This document shows positions 1 through 9,276 of a stretch of DNA of 64,000 bases, one piece after another. Source of the DNA: Chitinophagaceae bacterium (lineage in GTDB: Bacteria; Bacteroidota; Bacteroidia; Chitinophagales; UBA10324); NCBI GenBank assembly GCA_016717285.1, contig JADKFU010000003.1, forward strand, positions 53,792 to 117,791, in the 5' to 3' direction. The position numbers and the translations under genes are program-made. Under the pieces are notes generated by a model, which searched no databases, was not told the DNA's origin, and was given only the letters and a program-made list of their open reading frames with translations. Position 1 is the first letter of the stretch. Each line of letters opens with the position of its first letter.

Positions 1-1374
1 AATGATCATTATGCTTATCTCTGGTCAACCGGAGAAACCACGAAAAAGATATGGGCAAAAAACAGCGGTAACTATTGGTTGCGTGTGTGGGATAAAAAAG
101 AAGGTTACTGGGCGTCCGATACCATCGCTTTAACTGTGAATCCAAAACCTGCAACTCCTATAATCAAGAATACCGGCAAAGATGCATTCTGTATTGGTTC
201 GAGCACAGAACTTACCTTGAAAGACATTGATCCTAATGTTACCTACTTGTGGTCTACCGGTGTTACGAGTACTTTGCTGACGGTTACAAATCCCGGAACA
301 TATTACGTAACTGAATCTGATCAGAATGGCTGTTCATCGGTTTCTGATGGCATTACGATTACCGTTAATCCTTTACCGCAGCCGGTAATTTCCGCCGATG
401 GTCCTCTCACTTTTTGCGACGGCCAATCTGTGCAACTTGATGCCGGCTCAGTTTATCCAACGTGCATATGGTCTACCGGTAAAAATGGCCACCTGCTTAC
501 AGTTACTAATCCAGGATCTTACAATGCGACTGTTACTGATATCAATGGTTGTAGTAAGGCTTCACCATATGTTAATGTAGTTGTTAATCCCCTTCCCTCA
601 GTCAATGTCACTACTAACGGACCTACTGTTTTTTGTGAGGGTAACTCCGCTACATTTCTAGGGGCTAATTCAGGATATCCGCATTATCAATGGGTAAAAG
701 GATCAAAAGATATCGAAAATGCAACCAGCAAAAACTATTACCCTCTGTCAACGGGTAATTACAAGGTTACCATAACTGATATCAACAATTGCGTTAACCA
801 ATCTCCCGAAAAAGACATTACCGTTAATACCAAGCCGAAAGCAAAAGTAACTTTAACAGGCTCCAAAAACATTTGCAATGGTGCAACCCGTACGCTGTCA
901 GCCTATGTTGGAAACGGCTATTTATACCAATGGATTAAAAATGACATAAATATTCCGGGCGCAACACAAAGTATTTATATAGTCAGCACTGCGGGAGATT
1001 ATAAGTGCAGGGTTACCAACCTGAATGGTTGCACCGAAGATTCAAAAGTGACCACTTTTACAAGCGATTGTAAAGAATCAGATCTTGCAAGTTATGAATC
1101 TGAGAGGGAGAGCACAATCACGATCTATCCCAATCCGGCGTACAACATCATTCACATTAACGCAGTTTTTTCTTCGGAAGCACCGCTTGCTCATCTTACA
1201 ATCAGTAACCTGCTTGGGGTTGAATTGTATTCCGATCAGCAACCTCTTAACGGAGTGCAATACAATAATGATTTAAAACTTCCGGACACTTTTACCAATG
1301 GAACTTATTTACTGTCTGTCAACAATGGCAGTCAGGTGATTTTTTCGAAGTTTATTGTCGCCGGCAAGCGATAA
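1..1374 (+). CDS. C-terminal part of a repeat-rich secreted protein with T9SS sorting domain
   Basis: The reading frame is open from base 1, so this is the 3' part of a longer gene. It encodes consecutive Ig/PKD-like repeats of about 75-85 residues, each with a Cys near the start and motifs such as 'YLWSTG', 'TNPGTYYV' and 'DxNGC' ending in 'TVNPLP'-like linkers. At least five repeats are visible. The last ~90 residues form a type A T9SS sorting domain ('IYPNPAYN' opening, hydrophobic strands, basic end 'AGKR'). Such proteins are exported through the outer membrane and attached to the surface or released; the repeats are typical adhesin or spacer modules. The N-terminal functional domain lies outside the window. 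A hairpin follows the stop. Confidence 0.85.
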   Translation, partial: NDHYAYLWSTGETTKKIWAKNSGNYWLRVWDKKEGYWASDTIALTVNPKPATPIIKNTGKDAFCIGSSTELTLKDIDPNVTYLWSTGVTSTLLTVTNPGTYYVTESDQNGCSSVSDGITITVNPLPQPVISADGPLTFCDGQSVQLDAGSVYPTCIWSTGKNGHLLTVTNPGSYNATVTDINGCSKASPYVNVVVNPLPSVNVTTNGPTVFCEGNSATFLGANSGYPHYQWVKGSKDIENATSKNYYPLSTGNYKVTITDINNCVNQSPEKDITVNTKPKAKVTLTGSKNICNGATRTLSAYVGNGYLYQWIKNDINIPGATQSIYIVSTAGDYKCRVTNLNGCTEDSKVTTFTSDCKESDLASYESERESTITIYPNPAYNIIHINAVFSSEAPLAHLTISNLLGVELYSDQQPLNGVQYNNDLKLPDTFTNGTYLLSVNNGSQVIFSKFIVAGKR

Positions 1375-1450
1375 GTAAGCCAGTAAAATATTTTGCTATT
1401 ATAAGGTTGCTGTTCCTTTAAGCACCCTCAATGCTTGATAACATCTTTTG

Positions 1451-1485
1451 ATTATCCCGCCGCTTGCAGTTTTTGGCGGGATAAT
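1451..1485 (+). terminator. Hairpin after the T9SS repeat gene
   Basis: An 11-bp perfect stem (1451-1461 with 1475-1485) with a 13-base loop lies 77 bases past the stop at 1374. There is no clear T-run after it, so it is only a probable terminator. The rest of 1375-1750 holds no gene that I can see. Confidence 0.45.
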
Positions 1486-1750
1486 TAAAGGTTGTTGCAG
1501 CAATTTTCTTTCTATAAAAACATTCGCCATCAAACGGTCGTTTTATTTCCGGTTTCTTCTGAAACCGTTTGAATTTCACAGTTTTTCAAGAATATGAAAT
1601 TGTTTTTCTGAATCTGCATTTTCCATTCGAAACCAAAATGGGTAAAAAAAACATTTTCAACATAATTTTATGTGTTTCAGATGAATCATTTTAATGAATG
1701 CAGCCGTGTCCAACCAAATTATTCATTTCTTTATCTGATCAGAAAGCTCC

Positions 1751-4366
1751 ATGCCTAAAAATTCATCGGCCACAAACTATAAATTCCGCGACCTGAAAGT
1801 TTTCGGCCCTGCTGATCCTTTGGCAGAAGGTAAGCGCAAATACCAGCAGGTACTCGAAGAAACGGCCACTACCTATGTTTATGCAGAGCTTTCTTTATTC
1901 AATAAAAAATTTGATGAAGAAGAATGGAACATAAAAGTGAACCTGAAGGCATTTCATTCAAACGGAAAAGAGATCTGTGACTTAAAGGTAGACCGCATAG
2001 TAAAAACCGATGAAAATATTGTTTACATCCGCGAAGGCTGGGGAAACCCTGCTCCCGGCTCTTTCTGGAAAAAAGAACAATACTATTGGGAAGCATGGGT
2101 AGATGGCATGTTGGTTGGTTCAAAAACTTTTTATGTTGCCAATAGCGGACGAGTGACCAATGATTCTAATCCTTATTTGAATATTCAATCGGTGAAGTTA
2201 TATGAGGGACCTAATAATGGTCTGGCTGTTACGGAACGTAAATACTTTTCAAAATTTAACAAAGATGAAACCCGTTTTGTATGGGCTGAAGTAGTGATCC
2301 AAAACCTGCTGCCGGATGTTAACTGGCCATGTGAAATACACTTTGATTTTTACAACGATGCCCGTCAGCTAAAAGGACAGTGCATTGAATTCTTTTTCAT
2401 GAATCCCGACAGCAACCGTCAATATACACTTACAACCGGTTGGGGTTCTGATGTTAAAGGCACGTGGTATCCGGGCAATTTTACTCTCGAAATTATTTTT
2501 ATGGACCACCTGATTGGCGTGGTACCATTTACGGTGGGGGAGGCAGCAGAAGAAGGAGAAGTGTCCATCCTGAATACGCCTCAGTATCAAATCACAGCAC
2601 CCAACCAATCAACAGAATCAATTGAGACACTTGATCAGGTAATAAAAATTCTGGATGATCTCATTGGGCTTTCTACCATCAAAACAAAAATTCATGAATA
2701 CCTCCGGTATCTGGAGTTTACAAAACTTCGCGCGGAAAAGGGACTTGCAACAGATGATAAGCTCAATCTGCATTCCGTTTTTACGGGAAATCCGGGCACC
2801 GGTAAAACCACTGTTGCCCGCCTTTTAAGCCGCATTTATGCGAAGATGGGACTCCTTAGCAAAGGTCACCTTGTTGAAGTAGACCGCGCTGACCTTGTGG
2901 CTGAATATATCGGTCAAACGGCCCCGCGAACCAAGGAAGTGATCAACCGTGCGCGTGGCGGTGTCCTGTTTATTGATGAGGCTTACGCACTGGCACGAAA
3001 GTCAGATGACAGCAAAGATTTTGGAAAAGAAGTGATTGAAATTTTGCTGAAAGAAATAAGCGACGGAAAAGGAGACATCGCCATTATTGTTGCCGGCTAT
3101 CCGGAGGAGATGCACACCTTCCTTGATTCTAATCCGGGATTGAAGTCGCGTTTCAGCCAGGTATTTGAATTTCCCGACTACCTGCCGCAGGAGCTCGATG
3201 CCATTGCTGAGTTTGCACTCAAAGAACGTAACCTTATTTTTTCGCAGGACGCCAAAAAATACCTCTATGAAAAACTAGTGGAAGCATACCGCAACCGCGA
3301 CCGTTCTTTCGGCAATGCCCGGCTGGTAAATGGTTGGATTGACGAAGCAAAACTAAATATGGGATTGCGTGTGATGCGTCATAAAGATCCCAAATCATTA
3401 AACAAAGAGAGCTTCACAACGCTGGAAATGGAAGACTTCCGAAAGATTTTTGCCTCCCGGGATCGTGAGCTTCCGGATATTCCGATAGATGAATTTTTGC
3501 TGAAAGATGCCTTGCAAGAATTGAATGCGCTCGTGGGGATGAACGATATTAAGAATGAGATCAATGAGATGGTAAAGCTGGTAAGGTTCTACCGGGAAGA
3601 AGGAAAAGATGTATTGAGCCGCTTTTCCCTGCACAGCATTTTTATGGGAAATCCGGGTACCGGTAAAACAACGGTGGCCAGGATTGTTGCCCGCATTTAC
3701 AAAGCACTTGGTCTATTGGAAAGAGGACATTTGGTGGAAGTAGATAAGCAGGGACTTGTAGCAGGTTATGTTGGACAAACTGCTATAAAAACCTCTCATG
3801 TGGTAGACAGCGCAAAAGGTGGAGTGCTGTTTATCGATGAAGCGTATGCCCTTAGTTCTGGTTCAGCAAATGATTTTGGCAGTGAGGCAATTGAAACGCT
3901 GCTGAAGAGAATGGAAGATTTACGCGGTCAACTGGTGGTAATTGCGGCCGGTTATACCGACAATATGATTCATTTTTTAGAATCAAATCCCGGCCTTAAA
4001 TCAAGATTTGATAAAACCTTCCTGTTCGAAGATTACTCACCTGATGAATTATTTGCCATTGCTATGAGCATGTTAAAAGCAGAAAACCTGGTAGCGGATG
4101 ACGATGCATCCGATCACCTGAAAAAATTCCTGGCCTTCCTTTATGATAAACGCGATAAATATTTCGGCAATGCCCGCAATGTGCGCAAGATCATTGAAGA
4201 GTCGGTCAAAAACCGTGACCTGCGGCTGGCTGCGATACCAAAAGAATTACGAACACCAGATCTGCTCGGTAAAATCATTCTGGAAGACGTAGCGGAATTT
4301 AAACTCGCTGAACAAACTTCTGATACACGCAAACGAATAGGTTTCAATTTGCCGGGAAAGAATTAA
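1751..4366 (+). CDS. Double AAA+ ATPase of the CbxX/CfxQ (SpoVK-like) type with N-terminal beta modules
   Basis: An 871-residue protein. Residues ~1-280 contain two related ~120-residue beta-rich modules; both start with an 'ADPLAEGKRKY / GLAVTERKY' type segment and contain 'GWG(N/S)' before a W-rich strand. Two AAA+ domains of the CbxX family follow: Walker A at G346-T353 and G633-T640 ('GNPGTGKTT' in both) and Walker B with D409-E410 and D696-E697 ('GVLFIDEAYAL'). Arginine-finger-like 'NPGLKSRF' segments occur in both. CbxX proteins remodel partner proteins (Rubisco activation, ESX/T7 EccA), but there is no such partner here, so the substrate is unknown. No signal peptide is visible, so it is probably cytoplasmic. 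It appears to be transcribed alone. Confidence 0.85.
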   Translation: MPKNSSATNYKFRDLKVFGPADPLAEGKRKYQQVLEETATTYVYAELSLFNKKFDEEEWNIKVNLKAFHSNGKEICDLKVDRIVKTDENIVYIREGWGNPAPGSFWKKEQYYWEAWVDGMLVGSKTFYVANSGRVTNDSNPYLNIQSVKLYEGPNNGLAVTERKYFSKFNKDETRFVWAEVVIQNLLPDVNWPCEIHFDFYNDARQLKGQCIEFFFMNPDSNRQYTLTTGWGSDVKGTWYPGNFTLEIIFMDHLIGVVPFTVGEAAEEGEVSILNTPQYQITAPNQSTESIETLDQVIKILDDLIGLSTIKTKIHEYLRYLEFTKLRAEKGLATDDKLNLHSVFTGNPGTGKTTVARLLSRIYAKMGLLSKGHLVEVDRADLVAEYIGQTAPRTKEVINRARGGVLFIDEAYALARKSDDSKDFGKEVIEILLKEISDGKGDIAIIVAGYPEEMHTFLDSNPGLKSRFSQVFEFPDYLPQELDAIAEFALKERNLIFSQDAKKYLYEKLVEAYRNRDRSFGNARLVNGWIDEAKLNMGLRVMRHKDPKSLNKESFTTLEMEDFRKIFASRDRELPDIPIDEFLLKDALQELNALVGMNDIKNEINEMVKLVRFYREEGKDVLSRFSLHSIFMGNPGTGKTTVARIVARIYKALGLLERGHLVEVDKQGLVAGYVGQTAIKTSHVVDSAKGGVLFIDEAYALSSGSANDFGSEAIETLLKRMEDLRGQLVVIAAGYTDNMIHFLESNPGLKSRFDKTFLFEDYSPDELFAIAMSMLKAENLVADDDASDHLKKFLAFLYDKRDKYFGNARNVRKIIEESVKNRDLRLAAIPKELRTPDLLGKIILEDVAEFKLAEQTSDTRKRIGFNLPGKN

Positions 4367-4418
4367 TTATAGTGCTCAATACTGATGCTGCTTATTTTCC
4401 TGGCCATCAGTCCTTCGC

Positions 4419-4437
4419 TCCCGATGAAAAATCGGGA
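4419..4437 (+). terminator. Short hairpin after the AAA+ gene
   Basis: A 7-bp stem (4419-4425 with 4431-4437) with a 5-base A-rich loop, 53 bases after the stop codon. No T-run follows, so it is a weak candidate. Confidence 0.25.
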
Positions 4438-4544
4438 CATGAACGGAGAGGTGAAGAACAATTTTTAGAATTGTCTTAAATCAAATCAGAAAATCTCCGC
4501 TTTGCATCTTATTTTCGCACCACACTTAAAAATAATTGCATTCC

Positions 4545-4679
4545 ATGCTACTTGAAATCTGGTTTCCACAAATTGTAATGGTAGTTGGCGGCGTTGGCGC
4601 ACTTTTTTGTTTTGTAATGGTACTTGCTCCCGAAATAAAAAACGAAGAGCATCATCACGAAGACCATCATGGACATTAA
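4545..4679 (+). CDS. Small single-span membrane protein with a His-rich tail (44 aa)
   Basis: A 44-codon frame, ATG at 4545 and TAA at 4677-4679. Residues ~5-28 are a continuous hydrophobic segment rich in V, G and F. The tail from residue 30 is charged, with eight histidines among the last 14 residues in HHH and HH clusters alternating with Glu/Asp. That layout suggests a one-helix membrane protein with a metal-binding or pH-sensitive tail. I do not recognise the family. It lies alone between the AAA+ gene and the convergent small exported protein. Composition argues that the frame is real, but there is no homology support. Confidence 0.5.
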   Translation: MLLEIWFPQIVMVVGGVGALFCFVMVLAPEIKNEEHHHEDHHGH

Positions 4680-4970
4680 GGCTTCTTTGAACCCGAATTT
4701 TTCATTGTAAAAATCCCACTTTGCTGCGAATCATCACTGCCAGGGGTTGCTCATGATCCTTATAGCGCATTGCTTCGCAAACTCCAGATGTTACGTGGAG
4801 CTTAGTTCAATTCTGTGTTGAATTAATACAGCGGATGTAGCCGAACAAGTCAGACCTGTTATTTTGGAAATAGCATAATTGGCATGAAGGCAGTGAAATA
4901 CACGAAAATGTTTTCTGCGTTTTTCTGTGGCTTCCGGAGGAATATTTATAGACCACCTCACGATAGAATA

Positions 4971-5004
4971 AAAAAAATCCGGATAGTTTTTTCTATCCGG
5001 ATTT
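4971..5004 (-). terminator. Rho-independent terminator for the 5022-5432 gene
   Basis: A perfect 12-bp stem (4975-4986 with 4993-5004) with a 6-base loop. Read on the minus strand it ends in a run of T (complement of 4971-4977), just past the stop of the minus-strand gene. The upstream stretch 4680-4970 shows no gene. Confidence 0.85.
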
Positions 5005-5021
5005 GTTAATCAGTTAATTGA

Positions 5022-5432
5022 TTATTTAATTTCAGACTTGATTTCCGTACCCTGAAAATTGTATTGTATGGGTTGTGCATTGGGTTTTCTCCATACACAA
5101 GTTCCATCAATCTTTTCACCGGTCACTTTGCCCTGCCAGCCCATCGCACCTTCTTTCTCGCTGTTAACTGTTGACATCCAGGTAAAATAATCAGCAGTAG
5201 GTTTAGCATACGCTTTGGATTCTTTAAATCCGAATGAGGTAAAGCCCGGAGTTTGAAACATGCCATTCTCAAATAAAATAGTTTGAACAATGGCGGCGTC
5301 TTTAGATCCTTCTTTCGTTAATTCAATCTTATATTTTTTGCCATCCAATTGAATGGAAGTGCTCTGCGCCTTTACGGCCTGGACACCAGTTAACGCCACT
5401 GCAACAATCAATGCGAGAAGTTTCATTTTCAT
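5022..5432 (-). CDS. Small exported protein of unknown function
   Basis: 136 residues. A clear Sec signal peptide (basic start, hydrophobic stretch, cleavage near 'VKAQS', about residue 23) leads into a small globular domain of ~110 residues, 'IQLDGKKYKIELTKEG...', with a 'MGWQGKVTGEKIDGTCVWRKP' core read from the sequence. It probably folds as a small beta barrel in the periplasm, but I cannot name the family. It is monocistronic with its own terminator and is transcribed away from the tRNA gene. Confidence 0.7.
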   Translation of the reverse strand: MKMKLLALIVAVALTGVQAVKAQSTSIQLDGKKYKIELTKEGSKDAAIVQTILFENGMFQTPGFTSFGFKESKAYAKPTADYFTWMSTVNSEKEGAMGWQGKVTGEKIDGTCVWRKPNAQPIQYNFQGTEIKSEIK

Positions 5433-5550
5433 TTTTTTTGACAGATGATTAATCTAACGAAATTAGACAATTATTATAAATAACCATTCTTTCTTTCACC
5501 GAAAATTCCTGACTTTTGCCGTCCGGGTTTTATTACAGATTTTAAACCAT

Positions 5551-5623
<73 letters not shown>

Positions 5624-5871
5624 CTTAATATATTTGTAATAGACTGTAAATCATAGTATTAGAAGTAATATTTTAGACAAGGGTAAACTTAGGGTAAACA
5701 TTCAAAGCTTTTTTCCATTTGCCTAAATTTTCCATTTCTCAATGCATTACCTTATATCTGTTCCCTCATTTACGTTGGAATTCCCCCATGATTTTGTATC
5801 GTAATAGAGTAAGGTGTTAGCTTTTAATAGCTCTATAACTGTGTATTAATTCAAAAACAACATTTCCTGTA

Positions 5872-6798
5872 ATGAAAAAAGAAGCTATCACTTTTGAAGA
5901 AGAAGAAGTATTTGAAAACTATTCGTATTCAATTAATACTGCAACCATATTTTGGAACGAATATCAATTTAAAAGAGAACCAGAATCCTTTGAATGGAAA
6001 ACTTGTCCATTCGGAATTGGAAAAGATCTTGAAAATATCATTCAGAGCCTATTAGTGAATCATGCTGAACCAAGAGTTGATTATTCTCCTAAACGGCGCA
6101 AGTTTTTGATAGAAAAGTATAATACATTCAGTAATGATTTTTTCGCTCGAGAGCCATTCCTTTTAGATTTTTTCGTGCCAGCCTATAATAAGCCCAAGAA
6201 CAAGAATGGAAACAATCACTTGACATTTGGCGGAGACCGCTACTACTACCTTTACAGTTACGCACAAGCGGTTATAGTCAGCAGGAAAACAGTAATGGAT
6301 TACCAGTTTGAGCTCCTCTTCGCCTTCGCCCTTCGCCAGTGTGATTTGATGCATATTGATTCATTCCTCAATTTTCATTTTGAAAGTAATTTCGCAGGAA
6401 CGGCAAAAAAATATTGCCAATATCTTAAACAGATAACTCGGAAATTCGCATCAAAACTGTTGACAACTGAATTATCAGATTCCATCAAAGAATGGATTGT
6501 AGAAAATGAAAACTCTGAAAAAGAATCTGGAGTAGAGAAGATCAAAACTTACTTGACTGTAAAACAACTTGCTTTTATATTCAGGGCCTTAAAGGAGATT
6601 AAATTGATTGAGGGTAAAACCGAAAAATCTATAGCTAAGGTTATCAGCAAAGCTTTTGATTCAAAAGCACAAGAAGATTTAAGCCCCGAAAGTGTATACA
6701 ACCATTACTATGCACTTGATTATGGTGCCATTGAATTTTGGTTGATTCAGTTTCCCAAACTGGAAAAATTTACAAAAAAGCTGAAAGAAAAAAAGTAA
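5872..6798 (+). CDS. Unknown 308-aa protein of the integrated element
   Basis: 308 residues, mixed charge, no signal peptide or membrane segment, Lys/Glu-rich. The N-terminal ~190 residues have many aromatic residues. The C-terminal ~75 residues, from 'TVKQLAFIFRALKEIKLIEG' onward, look like a helical winged-helix-type segment. That loosely recalls the C-terminus of RteC-type regulators of Bacteroidota conjugative elements, but the match is by impression and I do not assign it. It is the first gene after attL, in the same direction as the HTH gene that follows. Confidence 0.6.
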   Translation: MKKEAITFEEEEVFENYSYSINTATIFWNEYQFKREPESFEWKTCPFGIGKDLENIIQSLLVNHAEPRVDYSPKRRKFLIEKYNTFSNDFFAREPFLLDFFVPAYNKPKNKNGNNHLTFGGDRYYYLYSYAQAVIVSRKTVMDYQFELLFAFALRQCDLMHIDSFLNFHFESNFAGTAKKYCQYLKQITRKFASKLLTTELSDSIKEWIVENENSEKESGVEKIKTYLTVKQLAFIFRALKEIKLIEGKTEKSIAKVISKAFDSKAQEDLSPESVYNHYYALDYGAIEFWLIQFPKLEKFTKKLKEKK

Positions 6799-6829
6799 TA
6801 TAATCGATTGAATATCAGATACTATATCA

Positions 6830-6843
6830 GGGTTGTACAACCC
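6830..6843. promoter_or_regulatory. 14-bp perfect palindrome upstream of the HTH gene
   Basis: GGGTTGTACAACCC is fully self-complementary. It lies between the 308-aa gene and the HTH gene, about 74 bases before the latter's start, and could be a dimer operator. No promoter boxes could be fixed around it. Confidence 0.4.
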
Positions 6844-6876
6844 CCTACTACTATTATTTCACCTTTGCATACTCAC

Positions 6877-6918
6877 ATATTTGTATCCAGTTCATTTAAT
6901 AAAACTGGATACAAATAT
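6877..6918. promoter_or_regulatory. 16+16-bp perfect inverted repeat covering the start codon of the HTH gene
   Basis: Arms 6877-6892 and 6903-6918 are perfectly complementary, with a 10-base AT-rich spacer. The right arm runs into the ATG at 6917-6919. As DNA it could be an autoregulatory operator; as RNA it would form a stable hairpin hiding the start codon. Either use is inferred, but the symmetry is exact. Confidence 0.6.
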
Positions 6919-7204
6919 GGACGTAATCACCATCGAATCTAAAGCATTCCAGCAACTGCTGGAGCAACTCAATCAAATTAAAGCTGGTATTGATACCCGC
7001 CTGAAAACAACGGCGCCTGACGACCCGTGGCTGGACAATAACGAAGTCTGCAAATGGCTCAAGGTGAGCAAGCGCACACTGCAGAACTACCGCGACAACG
7101 GGGAACTCTCTTTTAGCCAGGTAGGTGCAAAGATTTTATACAAGACCAGTGACGTGGAAGATTTTCTTAAACGCCATTATAAAAAAGCCTTCAGCATCAA
7201 ATGA
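6917..7204 (+). CDS. Helix-turn-helix DNA-binding protein (excisionase/HTH_17-like)
   Basis: 95 residues from the ATG at 6917; an in-frame start at 6833 would add an unlikely hydrophobic leader read from the palindrome region. An N-terminal helix (~residues 8-25) may dimerise. Then 'WLDNNEVCKWLKVSKRTLQNYRDNG' (read in parts) and 'YKTSDVEDFLKRH' form the MerR/excisionase-like winged helix common in Bacteroidota mobile elements, where such proteins act as recombination directionality factors or regulators. It sits beside a tRNA-integrated element, which fits. A perfect palindrome over its start codon suggests autoregulation. Confidence 0.8.
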   Translation: MDVITIESKAFQQLLEQLNQIKAGIDTRLKTTAPDDPWLDNNEVCKWLKVSKRTLQNYRDNGELSFSQVGAKILYKTSDVEDFLKRHYKKAFSIK

Positions 7205-7261
7205 TGAAAATATATCTGGGCAAAGGTTTCAGGAAAAATTTCACTGTGTAAAATCAACAAT

Positions 7262-7774
7262 ATGGCTAAAGAAAAAGTGATCAATCTCTACATTGATGCA
7301 GAATGGTATTTAAACCAGCGAATCTTTCTAATTGGGTATTCATACGACAACAAATACTTTGGGCAGCTCTACGGGAAGAAGCTGACACCGAAAAACTTCA
7401 AAAAACTATTCAGCAAAGTAAACGGCAGTGTTTTTTGTTACGGCCCGGACACCGGCATGCTGGAAAAATTCTTTAAATGGAAATTCAGGGATAAATTCCG
7501 GTGCGTGAACCTGATGAAGGTATTTAAGGACTTTATTAAAAAAGGAAGTTTTAAACTTAAAGACCTGGAGCACCGATTTGGTATCCGACGCAAAGTGATG
7601 AAATACAAAACCAGCATCTTCCAAATCTGGAGGGATTGGCGCAATCCAACGAAAAAGAAAGCAGTGCTGCTTTACAATAAAGAAGATGTTGTGAATCTCG
7701 TTAAACTTGCTTTGAAAATATTTCAAAAATTTAAAGTAAAAATCAGATATCTTGAAAAAATAAGACTGAAATAA
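7262..7774 (+). CDS. RNase H-like (DEDD-type) 3'-5' exonuclease-like protein
   Basis: 170 residues, very Lys-rich. The pattern fits the RNase_H_2 / YprB-like branch of the DnaQ fold: D12 and E14 in 'YIDAEW', D63 in 'CYGPDTG', and Y138-x3-D142 in 'YNKEDVVNLVKL'. Such proteins are single-strand exonucleases, and this one is a minimal domain without partners. It lies 57 bases after the HTH gene and ends 2 bases before the convergent T9SS gene. The family is inferred from motif order; activity is not shown. Confidence 0.65.
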   Translation: MAKEKVINLYIDAEWYLNQRIFLIGYSYDNKYFGQLYGKKLTPKNFKKLFSKVNGSVFCYGPDTGMLEKFFKWKFRDKFRCVNLMKVFKDFIKKGSFKLKDLEHRFGIRRKVMKYKTSIFQIWRDWRNPTKKKAVLLYNKEDVVNLVKLALKIFQKFKVKIRYLEKIRLK

Positions 7775-7776
7775 AG

Positions 7777-9276
7777 CTATCGTTGAACTACAATTTTCTC
7801 ACTCCAAAGCTTTACTTCATTACACGTTATGACAGCAAAATACACCCCATCAGTCAAATTACGAACATTGAGTAACCTATTTTTGAAATAATAGAACAAG
7901 CTAACATATCCAATTTTCCTTCCATTGATGTCGTATAAGGTAAGCAGGCAATCTTCTTTCGTATTGTAAATTATGTTGAGCCATTCACTTACAGGATTAG
8001 GGGCGATGCGAAAAGAAGCTTCAATTTTTGAAGTGAGTGGTGTTGAAATCAACAATGTATCACATGGAGATCCAGACAATGGCCCAAGATCATAGTTAGG
8101 ATGATTGGGGACTGAAAAATTACTGTTACTGTCCGGCAATTCCAATCCGCGCTGTATTACCTTACATGCAATTCCAAAACTATCTGGTTGATCAATTATA
8201 TGTAGTGAATAGCAGCTATTGAATGTGGAAATATAAATTTTATTATCCGGGGCAAGTTGACCTAGAAAAAACCATGTATTAAATGGCTCACTAATGCCAT
8301 CCCATTCAGAAACTAGAACCATGGAATTTTCTGGATCTGTTGCCCATGTATCATATTGCCATATTTTTTTGTAGGTGTCTGCATATAAAAATCTGCTATT
8401 TGCTGAGAATGCTCCTCCATGAGAATAATATGGATACGTAGAATCTGGAATTGTTAAAATATATGGACTACTAAGTTCCCCAGAGCATCTATCAAAATCA
8501 TATAATTCAGCAAAATTATCGTGTCGAATAACAGCATACCTAGTCCCGTCAGGTGAAAAGGTTGCCATGCCACTAAAATCATTTGAAGTATGATACGGAC
8601 CAACCTCTTGTTGATAAGGTCCATAAATGCCATTGGGTGTAACAAGTAATTTGTAAAATATATTTGAATAAAACTTGTGAGAAATTATCCACCAGTCTCT
8701 GCCATTAGCATGCTTACATGCAGTAAGTCTACCCTGACTCACTGTATCATCTATACAATAAACATTTTTTTTCTCAGCTACAATTCCTCCGAAACCATTA
8801 TCCAATGAGAGGTCAATTAGGCTACAACTAAGATGTAAAGGTTGTACCTGAGTTGAGCCATGAGCAAAAAATTGTTCGCCTGTAACATAGAACAACCAAT
8901 ACAAAGAATCTGAAGAAGGATAAGGAATAAACAAGCACCCTTGTGAAAACCCATGACCAGAATACTGATAATAATTAGTAGCCCACCCAGGATTGAAATC
9001 AACTGAATTGCTCAATACTTCATGATTACGATTGGCGACATAAATCCCATTGGTATAAAAAAGTATCTGTCCCGCAGTATCACAAATACTGGCATTAGTG
9101 ACAAATAATGGCATAGGGCTGTAAATGTCATATACCTTCGCAGTGTCATTGCTAAAGTCAATGCCAACTCTGTTCAATGGATATGAATCATTTCCAATTA
9201 ACCAATTTAAAGTTCTATTTTGTCCATAGGAGTAAATAGCGTTAAAAAGGAAAATACAAGAAACAAACAATTTCAT
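7777..9276 (-). CDS. Secreted protein with T9SS sorting domain, beta-propeller-like
   Basis: 499 residues with an N-terminal signal peptide (about residues 1-18, 'YSYGQ'). The body has repeated W/Y-rich blade-like segments such as 'ATFSPDGTRYAVI' and 'GAFSANSRFLYAD', like the T9SS-exported propeller proteins of Bacteroidota. The last ~75 residues, from 'FRIAPNPVSEWLN', are a type A sorting domain. Its ATG overlaps the stop of the upstream truncated gene by 4 bases (ATGA), so the two were one operon. It is cargo of the integrated element and the role is unknown. Confidence 0.8.
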   Translation of the reverse strand: MKLFVSCIFLFNAIYSYGQNRTLNWLIGNDSYPLNRVGIDFSNDTAKVYDIYSPMPLFVTNASICDTAGQILFYTNGIYVANRNHEVLSNSVDFNPGWATNYYQYSGHGFSQGCLFIPYPSSDSLYWLFYVTGEQFFAHGSTQVQPLHLSCSLIDLSLDNGFGGIVAEKKNVYCIDDTVSQGRLTACKHANGRDWWIISHKFYSNIFYKLLVTPNGIYGPYQQEVGPYHTSNDFSGMATFSPDGTRYAVIRHDNFAELYDFDRCSGELSSPYILTIPDSTYPYYSHGGAFSANSRFLYADTYKKIWQYDTWATDPENSMVLVSEWDGISEPFNTWFFLGQLAPDNKIYISTFNSCYSLHIIDQPDSFGIACKVIQRGLELPDSNSNFSVPNHPNYDLGPLSGSPCDTLLISTPLTSKIEASFRIAPNPVSEWLNIIYNTKEDCLLTLYDINGRKIGYVSLFYYFKNRLLNVRNLTDGVYFAVITCNEVKLWSEKIVVQR

